Notes: generated by a model from the letters alone, not told the origin. 64,000 nt of DNA from Candidatus Azobacteroides sp. (GCA_009783445.1 WRFY01000125.1:1-64000); one strand, 5' to 3'. Positions 50,446 through 61,041 are shown, counted from the first letter of the stretch. Numbers and translations: made by a program.

Positions 50446-51411
50446 GTGAAAGAAGCTGTATTTATATATCAGAACAAGGAAAAATGGAAAGAGTATGAAA
50501 CGCATCTGCGTAATATCCGGCAGGAAACGCCCGATCGGTTAGCCGATATATACATAGATGTCACCAACGACTTGTCGTATGCACAAACGCATTACCCAGG
50601 ATCGAAAATAACCTATTATCTCAACGGACTTTCTTCCAAACTCCACCAATTTATCCATGAGAAAAAAAAATGGAATTTTTCTCAATTGTTCGATTTCTGG
50701 CTGAAAGAAGTTCCCTTGACTATGTACGAATGCAGAAAAGAACTGTTGTATTCTTTTTTAATATTTCTGACAGCCGCTTTTATCGGCGTTTTCTCCGCCG
50801 CCCACGACGACACTTATGTCCGGTTGATTTTGGGAGACGATTATGTGGATATGAGCTTGGAAAACATTAAGAATAACGATCCCATGGCGGTCTATAAAGA
50901 TATAAACAAAAACAGTATGTTTGTAGGGATCACGTGGAATAATATCCGGGTTTCTTTTAACGTATTTATTGCAGGGATATTTACGTCCATTGCTTCTGCG
51001 TGGATACTGATCTACAATGCCATCATGATTGGCAGTTTTCAATATTTTTTCTATGAAAATGGTTTATTGTGGGAATCTTTTTTGGCTGTCTGGCTGCATG
51101 GAACGTTGGAAATTTCGGCGGTCATCGTTTCGGGATGCGCAGGCATCACCATGGGCAATGGCTGGCTTTTCCCGAAAACGTATTCCCGAAGAGAGTCATT
51201 TAAAAATTCAGCGAAAAAAGGCGTAAAAATCGTCATTGGCGCCATTCCTATTTTTATTTTGGCAGGATTCTTCGAATCGTATTTTACACGACATACCGAA
51301 TGGCCCAATGCAATCCGCCTAACAATTATACTTTTATCGCTTGCGTTTGTATTATTTTATTATGTAGTCTATCCGCAGAAATGGGGACGTCTATTGGAAT
51401 ATCGCGCGTAA
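50446..51411 (+). CDS. Stage II sporulation protein M (SpoIIM) family membrane protein
   Basis: NNIRVSFNVFIAGIFTSIASAWILIYNAIMIGSFQYFFYENG...FLAVWLHGTLEISAVIVSGCAGITMGNGWLFP. Confidence 0.88.
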   Translation: MKEAVFIYQNKEKWKEYETHLRNIRQETPDRLADIYIDVTNDLSYAQTHYPGSKITYYLNGLSSKLHQFIHEKKKWNFSQLFDFWLKEVPLTMYECRKELLYSFLIFLTAAFIGVFSAAHDDTYVRLILGDDYVDMSLENIKNNDPMAVYKDINKNSMFVGITWNNIRVSFNVFIAGIFTSIASAWILIYNAIMIGSFQYFFYENGLLWESFLAVWLHGTLEISAVIVSGCAGITMGNGWLFPKTYSRRESFKNSAKKGVKIVIGAIPIFILAGFFESYFTRHTEWPNAIRLTIILLSLAFVLFYYVVYPQKWGRLLEYRA

Positions 51412-51514
51412 GTTGGCAACAACCAGTAAAGAGTAAGCGCTTTCATAAGAATGCAGGGGATGCACTGAAATATATCAAATAAAAAGCAATTAAATTTTTA
51501 AAATTATATTCAAC

Positions 51515-52429
51515 ATGGAACAAGAAACAAAAGTGGAATTTTTCAAAAATCGCACCATTGGAGAACGATTTGCGGCTTCTGGCGATTTTATTCGCCAAAA
51601 TTGGAAAGTATTGTTAAAAAACCTTGCATATATTGGAGTACCTTTGACTCTGATAGTGGGATTTTTTTCGCCTTATTATTTGCAAAATATCTTGCAAATG
51701 GTTATTAGTCCTTATGCTCCGCTCCCCCCGCAGAATTATGGAATGACTCTTTTATTTATTTCTTTTTCCGGTCTTCTGCTCCTCTTCTTATATTCGATGA
51801 CCGGTTCTATTTTGAACAGATATATCAAAGGATCGTTAACAGAAGAAACGGGCTGGTCGGATTTGAGCGGAAATATGTTTTCCTTTGCTGGAAAAATTCT
51901 GATTCAATGGCTTATCTTGATGCTCGGTTTTTTTGTATTGGGTATCATTCTGTCTGTTTTATTCGGATTTTCGATGTTAGGCGGCTCTCCTGCAATGGCT
52001 GGATTTGTAAGCTTATTAATCATTATTCTGGTGATTGTACTCATTCCTCCGCTTATACTCGTCATATTTCCTGTTTTTTTTGAAGGAGCTTCTGCTTTGG
52101 AAGGAATCAAAAAAGGTTTTCGATTGGGATTCAAATACTGGGGTTCCACCTTTTTAACGGTTTTCCTGGGATCGCTTTTGGCCATGGTTGTTTCTTATAT
52201 TTTAGCCATGCCGTTTAGCTTTTATTTTATAACCCATTTGGGAACAGAAATCGGGTTGGGAACAGAAATCGGGTTGACAGGATTTCTCCTGATTTTGCTT
52301 CCCTGTTTATGTTCTCTTATTATTTATCCGGTTTTTATTGTATTTTGCGGCCTGCAATATACTTCGATTTTGGAAAACGAAGAGGGAGTCTCGCTCCAAA
52401 ACAAGATGGAGGAATTTGATAATTTGTGA
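51515..52429 (+). CDS. Multi-spanning membrane protein, function unknown
   Basis: Several TM helices, DUF4013/glycerophosphoryl diester phosphodiesterase membrane-domain-like layout; in MoxR operon. Confidence 0.6.
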   Translation: MEQETKVEFFKNRTIGERFAASGDFIRQNWKVLLKNLAYIGVPLTLIVGFFSPYYLQNILQMVISPYAPLPPQNYGMTLLFISFSGLLLLFLYSMTGSILNRYIKGSLTEETGWSDLSGNMFSFAGKILIQWLILMLGFFVLGIILSVLFGFSMLGGSPAMAGFVSLLIIILVIVLIPPLILVIFPVFFEGASALEGIKKGFRLGFKYWGSTFLTVFLGSLLAMVVSYILAMPFSFYFITHLGTEIGLGTEIGLTGFLLILLPCLCSLIIYPVFIVFCGLQYTSILENEEGVSLQNKMEEFDNL

Positions 52430-53127
52430 AAGGCGATCGTTACATATACCTATTGTTGGTTTGGTTCTGTATATTCCCCGCACACGCAAAAGAAGCGGCG
52501 CCGAACGATACATTCCAGATAGAAGCTTTTCCTTTTGATTCAACGATTTATGAAAAACTAAAGGAAGAAAAGGAATTCAATTATTATCGGCAGCAAGATC
52601 CAAACGAAACCAATTCGTTGCTAAGCTGGAGGAATCAATTATATCGGTGGTTGGAAAAACACATGAATATGAAAATAACCGAAAAACAGTTCAACAATAT
52701 CATGCTTTTCTTTTTCCTATTGATGATAGTTGCGGCCGTTGTGTTGCTGTATTTCTATAAACCTTCCCTGTTTTATTTCAACCGAAAACAAAGAGGAGGG
52801 CATCCTTTGGAAGAAGAAAGTATTGAAGGACAGGATTTCGAATTCTTGATCCGACAAGCTTTGAAAAAAGGCGACTATACGGAAGCCATCCGGCTGAACT
52901 ATTTGAAGGTATTGAAATTGTTGACCGAAAGGGGATTGATTTCTTTTAATCCGTATAAGACTGTCAACGAATATGTATATGAATTGAAACGAACCGACCT
53001 GAAACCGGATTTCAGAATGCTCTCGCAGCAATTTGTTTATTATCGGTATGGAAAAAGAAAAGCCTCGATGGAAACTTTCGAACATTTCAAGGAATTGAGC
53101 CGCACGATTATTCAACGCTTCCAATGA
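52426..53127 (+). CDS. DUF4129 domain-containing protein
   Basis: One TM, LIRQALKKGDYTEAIRLNYLKVLKLLTERGLI. Confidence 0.75.
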   Translation: MKGDRYIYLLLVWFCIFPAHAKEAAPNDTFQIEAFPFDSTIYEKLKEEKEFNYYRQQDPNETNSLLSWRNQLYRWLEKHMNMKITEKQFNNIMLFFFLLMIVAAVVLLYFYKPSLFYFNRKQRGGHPLEEESIEGQDFEFLIRQALKKGDYTEAIRLNYLKVLKLLTERGLISFNPYKTVNEYVYELKRTDLKPDFRMLSQQFVYYRYGKRKASMETFEHFKELSRTIIQRFQ

Positions 53128-54341
53128 AAAAAAATATTTTATTTTTTATCGTTATAGGCCTCCTGTTTATAATCCTATATGAGATAAACCGGAACAATCC
53201 AGAACAACAATATGTCTGGAATCCAACCTACGGCCAGAACGATAAGCAACCCTATGGCGCTTATGCGCTCGATAAAATATTGAAAGCTTCCTGGAAAAAC
53301 GAATACATTCATTCGTACAAGAATTTTTTCGGCCTGTATACTTTTGATGCAGTATTGGACGATAAAAACCTTTTTATTGTATGCAACCAATTGATTCTGA
53401 CAGATTCCGATTGGAAATATTTCTGGAAATACATCGAAACAGGAGGAAACGTCCTGATTGCCGCCGAAAGTTTTCAGTCGGCTTTGGAAGATACTCTGCA
53501 ATTTGAGACGACTACTCGTTATTCGAATTTTTCATTACCGCTCAATTTATCTTCGAAACAAAAAACGACTTCGCTTATTTTTGGGAAAAACCGCATTCAA
53601 GGCATTCCGCGATCCATGCTGCGGTATTTTTTTAATTTTCCCAAAGAAATCGACAGTATCCCTGTCAGTAAAAAATTCACATTGGCATTCGACGACGAGA
53701 ATCACCCGATTATGCTTCGTTATCCCATTGGAAAAGGCAACCTGATTGTATCGTGTACCCCCCTGCTTTTTACCAATTATGCCGTCTTGAACGACTCGAT
53801 TCATCCTTTCATCTGGCAATCGCTGGCTTACCTGAAAGGAAAACCTTTAGTAAGAACAGAATATTATGAAAAAGGAGACTTCGGTGGAAATTCCGAATCG
53901 GTATTTCGTTACTTGTTGAGTCAACCTTCGTTGCGCTGGGCGTATTACATTACTTTGGCCACCCTAATCCTTATGATGTTTTTTACTGCCAAACGGAAAC
54001 AAAGTCCGATTCCTGTGGTGAATCCGCCGCCCAACAAAATGCTGGATTTCGTCCGATCCATTTCATCGCTTTACTTGATAAAAAACAACAATACGGATAT
54101 TATTTTGAAAAAATATATTTATTGGGGAGACTCTCTGAAGAAAGAATATGGAATAGACCCAATTAATGAAGAGCATACGCCGGATTTCATTCGGCAATTT
54201 GCAAATAAAATCGGAATGGATGAAAACGAAGCAAAACATTTATTTGCGGAATTAGACCGCATGCGGGAAAACAGCTGGGTAAGCGATGAGAATATGATGG
54301 ATTTAATAACAAAAATGAAAATAGATTCATGGAAGAATTGA
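53124..54341 (+). CDS. DUF4350 domain-containing protein
   Basis: PYGAYALDKIL...GGNVLIAAE...GKGNLIVSCTPLLFTNY; followed by moxR. Confidence 0.8.
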   Translation: MKKNILFFIVIGLLFIILYEINRNNPEQQYVWNPTYGQNDKQPYGAYALDKILKASWKNEYIHSYKNFFGLYTFDAVLDDKNLFIVCNQLILTDSDWKYFWKYIETGGNVLIAAESFQSALEDTLQFETTTRYSNFSLPLNLSSKQKTTSLIFGKNRIQGIPRSMLRYFFNFPKEIDSIPVSKKFTLAFDDENHPIMLRYPIGKGNLIVSCTPLLFTNYAVLNDSIHPFIWQSLAYLKGKPLVRTEYYEKGDFGGNSESVFRYLLSQPSLRWAYYITLATLILMMFFTAKRKQSPIPVVNPPPNKMLDFVRSISSLYLIKNNNTDIILKKYIYWGDSLKKEYGIDPINEEHTPDFIRQFANKIGMDENEAKHLFAELDRMRENSWVSDENMMDLITKMKIDSWKN

Positions 54342-55300
54342 AAAACAGAATAGATTTATCTGCATTTGCCGCCAAAGTGGAGGAGTTGCGGACAAAAATC
54401 GGAACGATCATTATCGGACAAGAAACAGCGGTCGATTTATTGCTGACCGCTTTAATGGCCGACGGGCATGTACTTTTGGAAGGTGTACCCGGCGTGGCCA
54501 AAACCTTGTTGGCCAAATTGATGGCCAAGTTGATTCAGGCGGATTTTTCCCGCATACAGTTTACGCCCGACCTAATGCCTTCGGATGTATTGGGAACATC
54601 GGTATTTAATCTCAAAACGAATGAGTTTGAATTTGTGAAAGGTCCGATTTTTTCGGAAATCGTATTGATCGACGAAATCAACCGATCTCCAGCCAAAACG
54701 CAGGCGGCTCTTTTTGAAGTCATGGAAGAACGTCAGATAACGGTAGACGGATTTACCCGTTCCATGGGTGAAGTCTATATGGTTGTGGCTACTCAAAATC
54801 CAGTGGAACAGGAAGGCACTTACCGGCTTCCAGAAGCGCAGCTCGATCGTTTCCTAATGAAAATAAGCGTCAATTATCCCACCGCCAAAGAAGAATTGGC
54901 GATATTGAAACGCCACAACGAAAATAAACATTTGACTCAGCTGACAGATATTCAACCTATTTTAAGTAAAAAAGAACTATTGGCTTTCCGGCGGTTAGTC
55001 GAACAGGTGATTGTGGATGAAAGCCTGCTGAAATATATCGCCGACATTGTCGTTGCCAGCCGCAACAGCAAAGCGATCTACCTTGGGGCTTCTCCGCGGG
55101 CCGGCATCGCTCTATTGAACTCAGCCAAAGCATACGCTATTTTGCAAGGCCGGGATTTTGTCATTCCCGACGATATTAAATACATGGTTATTCCGGTGTT
55201 GCAGCATCGTCTGATACTTTCTTCCGAAACGGAAATGGAAGGCCGTTCAGCGGCAACGGTAATCAAATTGCTCATCGAAAAAATTGAAGTCCCGAAGTAA
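54329..55300 (+). CDS. MoxR family AAA ATPase
   Basis: GHVLLEGVPGVAKTLLAKLMA Walker A, LIDEINRSPAKTQAALFEVMEERQITVDG. Confidence 0.95.
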   Translation: MEELKNRIDLSAFAAKVEELRTKIGTIIIGQETAVDLLLTALMADGHVLLEGVPGVAKTLLAKLMAKLIQADFSRIQFTPDLMPSDVLGTSVFNLKTNEFEFVKGPIFSEIVLIDEINRSPAKTQAALFEVMEERQITVDGFTRSMGEVYMVVATQNPVEQEGTYRLPEAQLDRFLMKISVNYPTAKEELAILKRHNENKHLTQLTDIQPILSKKELLAFRRLVEQVIVDESLLKYIADIVVASRNSKAIYLGASPRAGIALLNSAKAYAILQGRDFVIPDDIKYMVIPVLQHRLILSSETEMEGRSAATVIKLLIEKIEVPK

Positions 55301-56613
55301 TGTTTATAAAAAACCGGTTTTATATTGCCGTAATTATTGTGGTCCTTTGTTTTATAGGAGGCTACGCCAGCGTCTTTCTGTTCACGCTGGCTCAAGTCTT
55401 GCTATTGCTGCTGCTGGCGCTGTGCGCATACGAAATATTCCTTTTATATGTGACTAAAAGGAATGCCGTGAAAGCTCGGCGCGAATGTGCGGAACGTTTC
55501 TCCAATGGCGATAAAAATGAGATAAAACTGTACTTGTCCAACCGGTATCCCTTTTCGATATCCTTGGAAATCATCGACGAAATCCCTGTTCAATTTCAGA
55601 AACGGGATTTACTTTTTCTCCTTTCGATGAAAAAAGGAGAAGAGAAAGTATTGAAATATTTCATTCGTCCGGTCAAACGGGGAGTATATTCGTTCGGCGT
55701 TATTCATGTTTTTGTTTCTACAAAAATCGGATTCATCAGTCGTCGTTTCAAATCAGGAACTTCATGTCAAGTAAAAGTTTACCCTTCTTTTATTCATTTA
55801 AAGGAATATGAATTGCTGGCTTCGAGCAATAAACTGAATCTATACGGAAATAAGAAAATCCGCAAAATCGGCCAACAACTCGAACCCGATCAAATCAAAG
55901 ATTATATCAAAGGAGACGATTACCGTTTCATCAACTGGAAAGCGACCGCTCGTCGAAGTAAATTGATGACCAACGTTTTTCGCGACGAACGAGCGCAAAA
56001 TCTATACTGCCTGATCGACAAGGGACGAACCATGCAATCGGCTTTCGAACAAATGACTCTATTGGATTATGCCATTAACGCCTCTTTGGCTTTATCGTAT
56101 GTCTCCCTGTTGAAAGGAGATAAAGCAGGTTTGATTACTTTTGAACGGAAAATAGATACCATCGTTCCGGCAAGGCGCAATCCCATACAAATGCAAACCA
56201 TTCATGAAGCTTTGTACCAGCAGGCAACGTCTTTCTACGAGTGCGATTTTCAAGCGCTTTATCAGGCGGTTAACCGATACATTAAGAACAGAAGCTTGCT
56301 GATCGTTTTTACCAATTTCGATTCTGTTCAAGCCATGCAACGCCAATTGCAATATTTGTCTTTATTGGCCAAAAAGCACAGCGTATTGGTGGTTTTTTTC
56401 GAAAATATCGAATTGGAAGAAATCGCTTTGCGTCAGCCTTCGAATAAGACAGAAGTATACGAAACAGTCATCGCTGAAAAATTAGAATATGAAAAAACGC
56501 TTATTATCAATAAGTTGAGACAGCACAACATTTTGTCTCTTCTGACGCATCCTCTCCATTTGACCGTCCAAACCATCAATCGCTACTTAGATATCAAAGC
56601 GAAAGGAATATAA
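55300..56613 (+). CDS. DUF58 domain-containing protein
   Basis: DDYRFINWKATARRSKLMTNVFRDERAQNLYCLIDKGRTM. Confidence 0.92.
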   Translation: MFIKNRFYIAVIIVVLCFIGGYASVFLFTLAQVLLLLLLALCAYEIFLLYVTKRNAVKARRECAERFSNGDKNEIKLYLSNRYPFSISLEIIDEIPVQFQKRDLLFLLSMKKGEEKVLKYFIRPVKRGVYSFGVIHVFVSTKIGFISRRFKSGTSCQVKVYPSFIHLKEYELLASSNKLNLYGNKKIRKIGQQLEPDQIKDYIKGDDYRFINWKATARRSKLMTNVFRDERAQNLYCLIDKGRTMQSAFEQMTLLDYAINASLALSYVSLLKGDKAGLITFERKIDTIVPARRNPIQMQTIHEALYQQATSFYECDFQALYQAVNRYIKNRSLLIVFTNFDSVQAMQRQLQYLSLLAKKHSVLVVFFENIELEEIALRQPSNKTEVYETVIAEKLEYEKTLIINKLRQHNILSLLTHPLHLTVQTINRYLDIKAKGI

Positions 56614-56622
56614 GCAAAAACG

Positions 56623-57891
56623 TCAACTGAACATCAATTGCGACAAGGCTTTTTCGTCAAAAATCTCATTGGCTATCTCCAGCAAGAGCGAAGGAGTGAT
56701 TGCATCCAATTTTTTGTGAATTTCCGGCAAACTTTCGTATTTGTTGAAATGCAGAAAACTTTTACCCATTCCCAAAGACAGGGTTTCCTTGTTGTCGCTT
56801 GAAACGCCTAACTGCCCTTTCAACTGTTTTACGGCGGAATGCAAACGAGAAGCGCTTAGTTTGACTTCTCGAAATCGTTTCAATTCTTTGTGTATAAGTC
56901 GAATACATTTATCTCGGTCGTCTGGATCACAGCCAAAATAAATGTTGAACATTCCGGTATCGGTATACGAAGTAGTTTCAGATTCTACGAGGTAGACCAA
57001 AGCGTGTTTTTCCCGCAAAGAAATGTTCAAACAGCTGTTCATACATGGACCGCCTAAAATATTATTCAACAGATATAATCCGTAGCGTTTCGGATGAAAA
57101 TAATGATATCCTTTTCCTCCAATAATTGCATGCATCTGGTGCAAATTTTTATCAACTTCGATATTCGCAGGTAAAATGGCTTCGGGAGTTTGCCGATCTT
57201 TTTTAGAAAGATCAACCAGATTTTCAATTATGCAATATTTACGAAGAAAACGGAAAATCTGCATAGAAGACGTCTTTCCATAATAAAAGAAAATCATATT
57301 TTCCGGACGATAAAACGCATGGACAAACTCGTTGCAAGAAGCAGATGTAAAAGTATTCAGCGTGGCTTCTTCGCCTAAAATCGGATGCCCCATTTCATTC
57401 CCTTTGAATAAAATATTTTCAAATTCGTCAAAAATCAATTCCGAAGGATTGTCCTGATACGAGCGAATTTCATCAATCACGACTCCCTTTTCCTTTTCCA
57501 TTTCCGCTTGGGGAAAACAGGAATTAATTGCCATATCCGAAAGCAATTCAATCGCTCGTTCATCATTTTCCGAAAGACAAATCGAATACAAAAAAGTTTC
57601 CTCCTTGGTCGTATAGGCATTCAATTCGCCTCCCACACTGTCTAAGCGGTTAAGGATATGCCACGCTTTTCTTTTTTTCGTTCCTTTGAAAAGCATGTGC
57701 TCAACAAAATGGGCTAATCCCCACTGATTTGGATTTTCGTCGCGCGTTCCTGCGTTGATCACAAAACCGCAGTAGGAAACCGGCGACATAGAAGGATAAC
57801 AAATGACGCGCAATCCATTGGGCAAGACTTCCGACACATACGGTCGAATAGATAAATCAGTTATCATTAAAAATTGGTTATTTTCATTCAA
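56623..57891 (-). CDS. M16 family zinc peptidase
   Basis: Inverted zinc motif HFVEHMLFKGTKKR (HxxEH) and downstream conserved Glu (EKEKGVVIDEI). Confidence 0.93.
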   Translation of the reverse strand: MNENNQFLMITDLSIRPYVSEVLPNGLRVICYPSMSPVSYCGFVINAGTRDENPNQWGLAHFVEHMLFKGTKKRKAWHILNRLDSVGGELNAYTTKEETFLYSICLSENDERAIELLSDMAINSCFPQAEMEKEKGVVIDEIRSYQDNPSELIFDEFENILFKGNEMGHPILGEEATLNTFTSASCNEFVHAFYRPENMIFFYYGKTSSMQIFRFLRKYCIIENLVDLSKKDRQTPEAILPANIEVDKNLHQMHAIIGGKGYHYFHPKRYGLYLLNNILGGPCMNSCLNISLREKHALVYLVESETTSYTDTGMFNIYFGCDPDDRDKCIRLIHKELKRFREVKLSASRLHSAVKQLKGQLGVSSDNKETLSLGMGKSFLHFNKYESLPEIHKKLDAITPSLLLEIANEIFDEKALSQLMFS

Positions 57892-59184
57892 CTACAATAG
57901 AGGAATCGTTTTCTCCAATTGATTTCCTCTCGAACCTTTCATTAATATATGATATCCCGCTACCGAAACATTTTTCAGGTAGGTTATTAAATCTTCTGTT
58001 TGGGAAAATAATTGCCATCCGCAATCTGTCGGAGCGCATTTTTGAAAAATCTCGCCTACCAAAAACACTTGGTCTATTTTTTGAGTCAGCAATTCGCCGA
58101 TTAATTTCTTATGTTCTTCTTCTCCTGAATCGCCTAATTCTCGCATCTCTCCCAAAATCACCATTTTAGGAGAAACGTTCAAAGAATCGAAGTACTGCAA
58201 GGCCGCCCGCATGCTGTCGGGATTGGCATTGTAAGCGTCGATGATCAACTCGTTTTTTCCGGTTGAATAGTTTTGCGAACGGTAATTGGCTGGAATGTAC
58301 TGGACAATAGCCCTATTGATTTTTTCTTTTTCTACTCCCAAGTAACTGGCTATGCAAATGGCAGCCAATACATTTTCAAAATTATAATCTCCTGCCAAAT
58401 GGGTAACGATTTCATTTCGTTCCTCTCCTTTTTGCCATTCCAACTGGAGCGTAGGAGCAGAAGCTACAATTTTTCCCCGAATAAAAGCGTCTGGAGAGGT
58501 TCCATAATAAACCATGGATAAATAATCGTAAAAAAACCTCAGGATCGGGTTATCCAGATTGCCAAAGACAATTCCGCCTTTCTCCCGAAGATATTCATAC
58601 AATTCGGTCTTCGTGCGGACGACTCCTTCCAGAGAGCCGAATCCTTCCAAATGTGCTTTTCCTATATTGGTAATCAAACCGTAATCCGGATCGGCAATTT
58701 GGCAAAGGGCTTGAATTTCTCCCGGATGATTCGCTCCCATTTCAATGACAGCCCATTCGTGTTCGCGCTTCAATTGCAGCAAAGTAAGAGGAACGCCGAT
58801 GTGGTTGTTCAGGTTTCCCTGCGTATAAAGCGTAGGGTACTTCGAAGATAAAGCGGCAGCCGTCAACTCTTTGGTGGTTGTTTTCCCATTGGTTCCGGTA
58901 ATAGCGATCACTTGGACAGGCATTAGCTTCCGGTGGTAATTGGCCAGTAATTGCAAAGTTTGGAGCGCATCGTCTGTTGGAATGATCCGTTTTTCATTCG
59001 GCAAACGATCAGAATCACCCACCGCGTAAGCCGCCCCCGACGCCAAAGCTTGTTCGATATAATCGTTCCCGTCGAACTGACCTCCTTTTAAAGCAAAAAA
59101 GATAGAACCGGCAGGACAATGACGCGAATCGGTAGTTATCACCGGATGACGCTGGAAAATTTCATATAATTGCGGAATATTCAT
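57892..59184 (-). CDS. murF: UDP-N-acetylmuramoyl-tripeptide--D-alanyl-D-alanine ligase
   Basis: ITGTNGKTTTKELTAAAL, EMGANHPGEIQALCQIADPDYGLITNIGKAHLEGFGS, DAYNANPDSMRAAL. Confidence 0.95.
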   Translation of the reverse strand: MNIPQLYEIFQRHPVITTDSRHCPAGSIFFALKGGQFDGNDYIEQALASGAAYAVGDSDRLPNEKRIIPTDDALQTLQLLANYHRKLMPVQVIAITGTNGKTTTKELTAAALSSKYPTLYTQGNLNNHIGVPLTLLQLKREHEWAVIEMGANHPGEIQALCQIADPDYGLITNIGKAHLEGFGSLEGVVRTKTELYEYLREKGGIVFGNLDNPILRFFYDYLSMVYYGTSPDAFIRGKIVASAPTLQLEWQKGEERNEIVTHLAGDYNFENVLAAICIASYLGVEKEKINRAIVQYIPANYRSQNYSTGKNELIIDAYNANPDSMRAALQYFDSLNVSPKMVILGEMRELGDSGEEEHKKLIGELLTQKIDQVFLVGEIFQKCAPTDCGWQLFSQTEDLITYLKNVSVAGYHILMKGSRGNQLEKTIPLL

Positions 59185-59336
59185 TTGTATGAGTATTCAT
59201 TTTTTAGAGTGCAAAGATAATCACTGGCCGATGAAATTATTCTAATATCTTTCATAAAATTATTTTTTAAATAAAAAAAGGCATACATCCTGAGATAAAA
59301 TCCTACATTTGCGCCATAAAATCAAAGAGCCAATAG

Positions 59337-60194
59337 ATGACTGCAAATATAAAAGGCGAATTAATGGATTTAGATTCTCCCAAAGTAATGGGGATCCTGA
59401 ATATTACGCCTGATTCTTTCTATGCGGGCAGCCGTCGGCAAAGCGAAAAGGATATTGCCTGCCGAACCGTTCAGATTTTGGAAGAAGGAGGCGATATCAT
59501 CGACGTGGGCGCTTATTCGTCGCGTCCGCAGGCAGCCTACGTGAGCGAAGAAGAAGAAATAGAGCGTCTTCGTTTCGGTTTGGAAATTCTTTTTAGGGAA
59601 GCTCCGCAAGCCGTCGTATCGATCGATACTTTCCGGGCAAATATCGCCCGCGAATGTGTGGAAAAATTCGGAGCGGCCATTATCAACGATATTTCGGCAG
59701 GCGAATTAGATGCCCGCATGTGGGATACGGCGGCGGAATTGCAAGTCCCTTACATTGCCATGCACATGCGCGGAACGCCTCAAAATAGCAGGGAACAAAT
59801 CCAATACGAAAATCTGATGCAGGACATCCTCCTTTATTTTGCTGAAAAAGTGGGTAAACTGAATGAAAAAGGAGTAAACGACGTTTGGATCGATCCGGGA
59901 TTTGGATTCAGTAAAACAACCGATCAAAATTACGAAATTTTGAGTAATTTAGAACAATTTGCCATTCTTGAACGACCTCTTTTGGTGGGATTCTCTCGAA
60001 AAACCATGATTCGGGAGGTAGCGGGAGTTTCTACGGAGAACGCTTTAACAGGAACCATTGCTCTAAACATGTTTGCCTTGACAAAAGGCGCTTGCATACT
60101 CCGCGTACACGATGTAAAGGAAGCCGTTCAAACGGTTTCAATCTTTTCTAAAATCATCCATTCCAGCCTTCCCGAAGGCTCAAAAAATAATTAA
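59337..60194 (+). CDS. folP: Dihydropteroate synthase
   Basis: VMGILNITPDSFYAGSR, DVGAYSSRPQA, WIDPGFGFSKTTDQNYEIL. Confidence 0.95.
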   Translation: MTANIKGELMDLDSPKVMGILNITPDSFYAGSRRQSEKDIACRTVQILEEGGDIIDVGAYSSRPQAAYVSEEEEIERLRFGLEILFREAPQAVVSIDTFRANIARECVEKFGAAIINDISAGELDARMWDTAAELQVPYIAMHMRGTPQNSREQIQYENLMQDILLYFAEKVGKLNEKGVNDVWIDPGFGFSKTTDQNYEILSNLEQFAILERPLLVGFSRKTMIREVAGVSTENALTGTIALNMFALTKGACILRVHDVKEAVQTVSIFSKIIHSSLPEGSKNN

Positions 60195-60198
60195 ACTC

Positions 60199-60966
60199 AT
60201 GATTCATTTTGGCATAAAAGACGCAATAGACATTCTGATTGTCGCTTTTTTTCTTTACGAGACTTATTTGTTAATGAAAAAAACGGGAACAATGGCCATT
60301 TTTTTAGGCGTACTCTCCTTCATCGGCTTGTGGATATTGTGTTCGAAAGTATTGGAAATGAGTTTGACGGGCGCTATTCTGGACAAATTTGTCAGCGTGG
60401 GCTCTATCTTGATCGTCATTGTTTTTCAAAGGGAAATACGGGAATTTCTTCAGGCTTTGGGTTCCAACAAGGGTTTGCAAAAATTATTGAAATGGTTGAA
60501 ACCCCATGAAGAAGGCAATATCGAAGAAAACATTTCCTACATCATGCCGATTGTGTTGGCTGCCATGGATATGGCCAAAAGAAAAGAAGGCGCTTTGATT
60601 GCCGTTGAACAGGACGTTCCGCTGGATACGTTTATCGAAACCGGCGAAATATTAAACGCAGCGATTAGTACCCGTTTAATCGAAAATGTTTTTTTCAAAA
60701 ACAGTCCCTTACACGACGGAGCAATGATTATCGGAGGAAAAAAAATCAAAGCGGCGGCCTGTATCCTGCCTGTTTCGGGAAATCAAGAGATTCCAAAGGA
60801 ATACGGTTTGCGTCATCGTTCGGCCTTGGGACTATCCGAAGAAACCGACGCCAAAATAATCATTGTTTCCGAAGAAACCGGAAAAATATCGCTGGCGCAC
60901 CGCGGCCGCTTATACACAAACATTTCCGGAGAGGAGCTTCAACAAATGCTGATTACGAAAAATTAG
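60199..60966 (+). CDS. cdaA: Diadenylate cyclase (c-di-AMP synthase)
   Basis: DAC motifs NSPLHDGAMII (DGA) and LRHRSALGLSEETDA (RHR); N-terminal TMs. Confidence 0.93.
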   Translation: MIHFGIKDAIDILIVAFFLYETYLLMKKTGTMAIFLGVLSFIGLWILCSKVLEMSLTGAILDKFVSVGSILIVIVFQREIREFLQALGSNKGLQKLLKWLKPHEEGNIEENISYIMPIVLAAMDMAKRKEGALIAVEQDVPLDTFIETGEILNAAISTRLIENVFFKNSPLHDGAMIIGGKKIKAAACILPVSGNQEIPKEYGLRHRSALGLSEETDAKIIIVSEETGKISLAHRGRLYTNISGEELQQMLITKN

Positions 60967-60980
60967 GGATGCCGTCGTAA

Positions 60981-61041
60981 GCCGAAGGTCCAGATCATCC
61001 CGTTAAGGTTGAAATTCTTCTAACTCAAGAGCGTATGAGAA
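60981..61041 (+). repeat. Copy B of a diverged 61-nt intergenic repeat (copy A at 30596-30656)
   Basis: 43/61 ungapped identity by eye; followed by a GCCTT-AC-AAGGC mini-hairpin (61043-61054). Confidence 0.5.

Noticed and set aside
59212-59219. TATCTTTG -7-like element upstream of murF, and similar elements upstream of dapB, folP and the TlpA-like gene
   Set aside because: The TAnnTTTG match is present, but no matching TTTG lies at the right spacing, so they were not listed as promoters.
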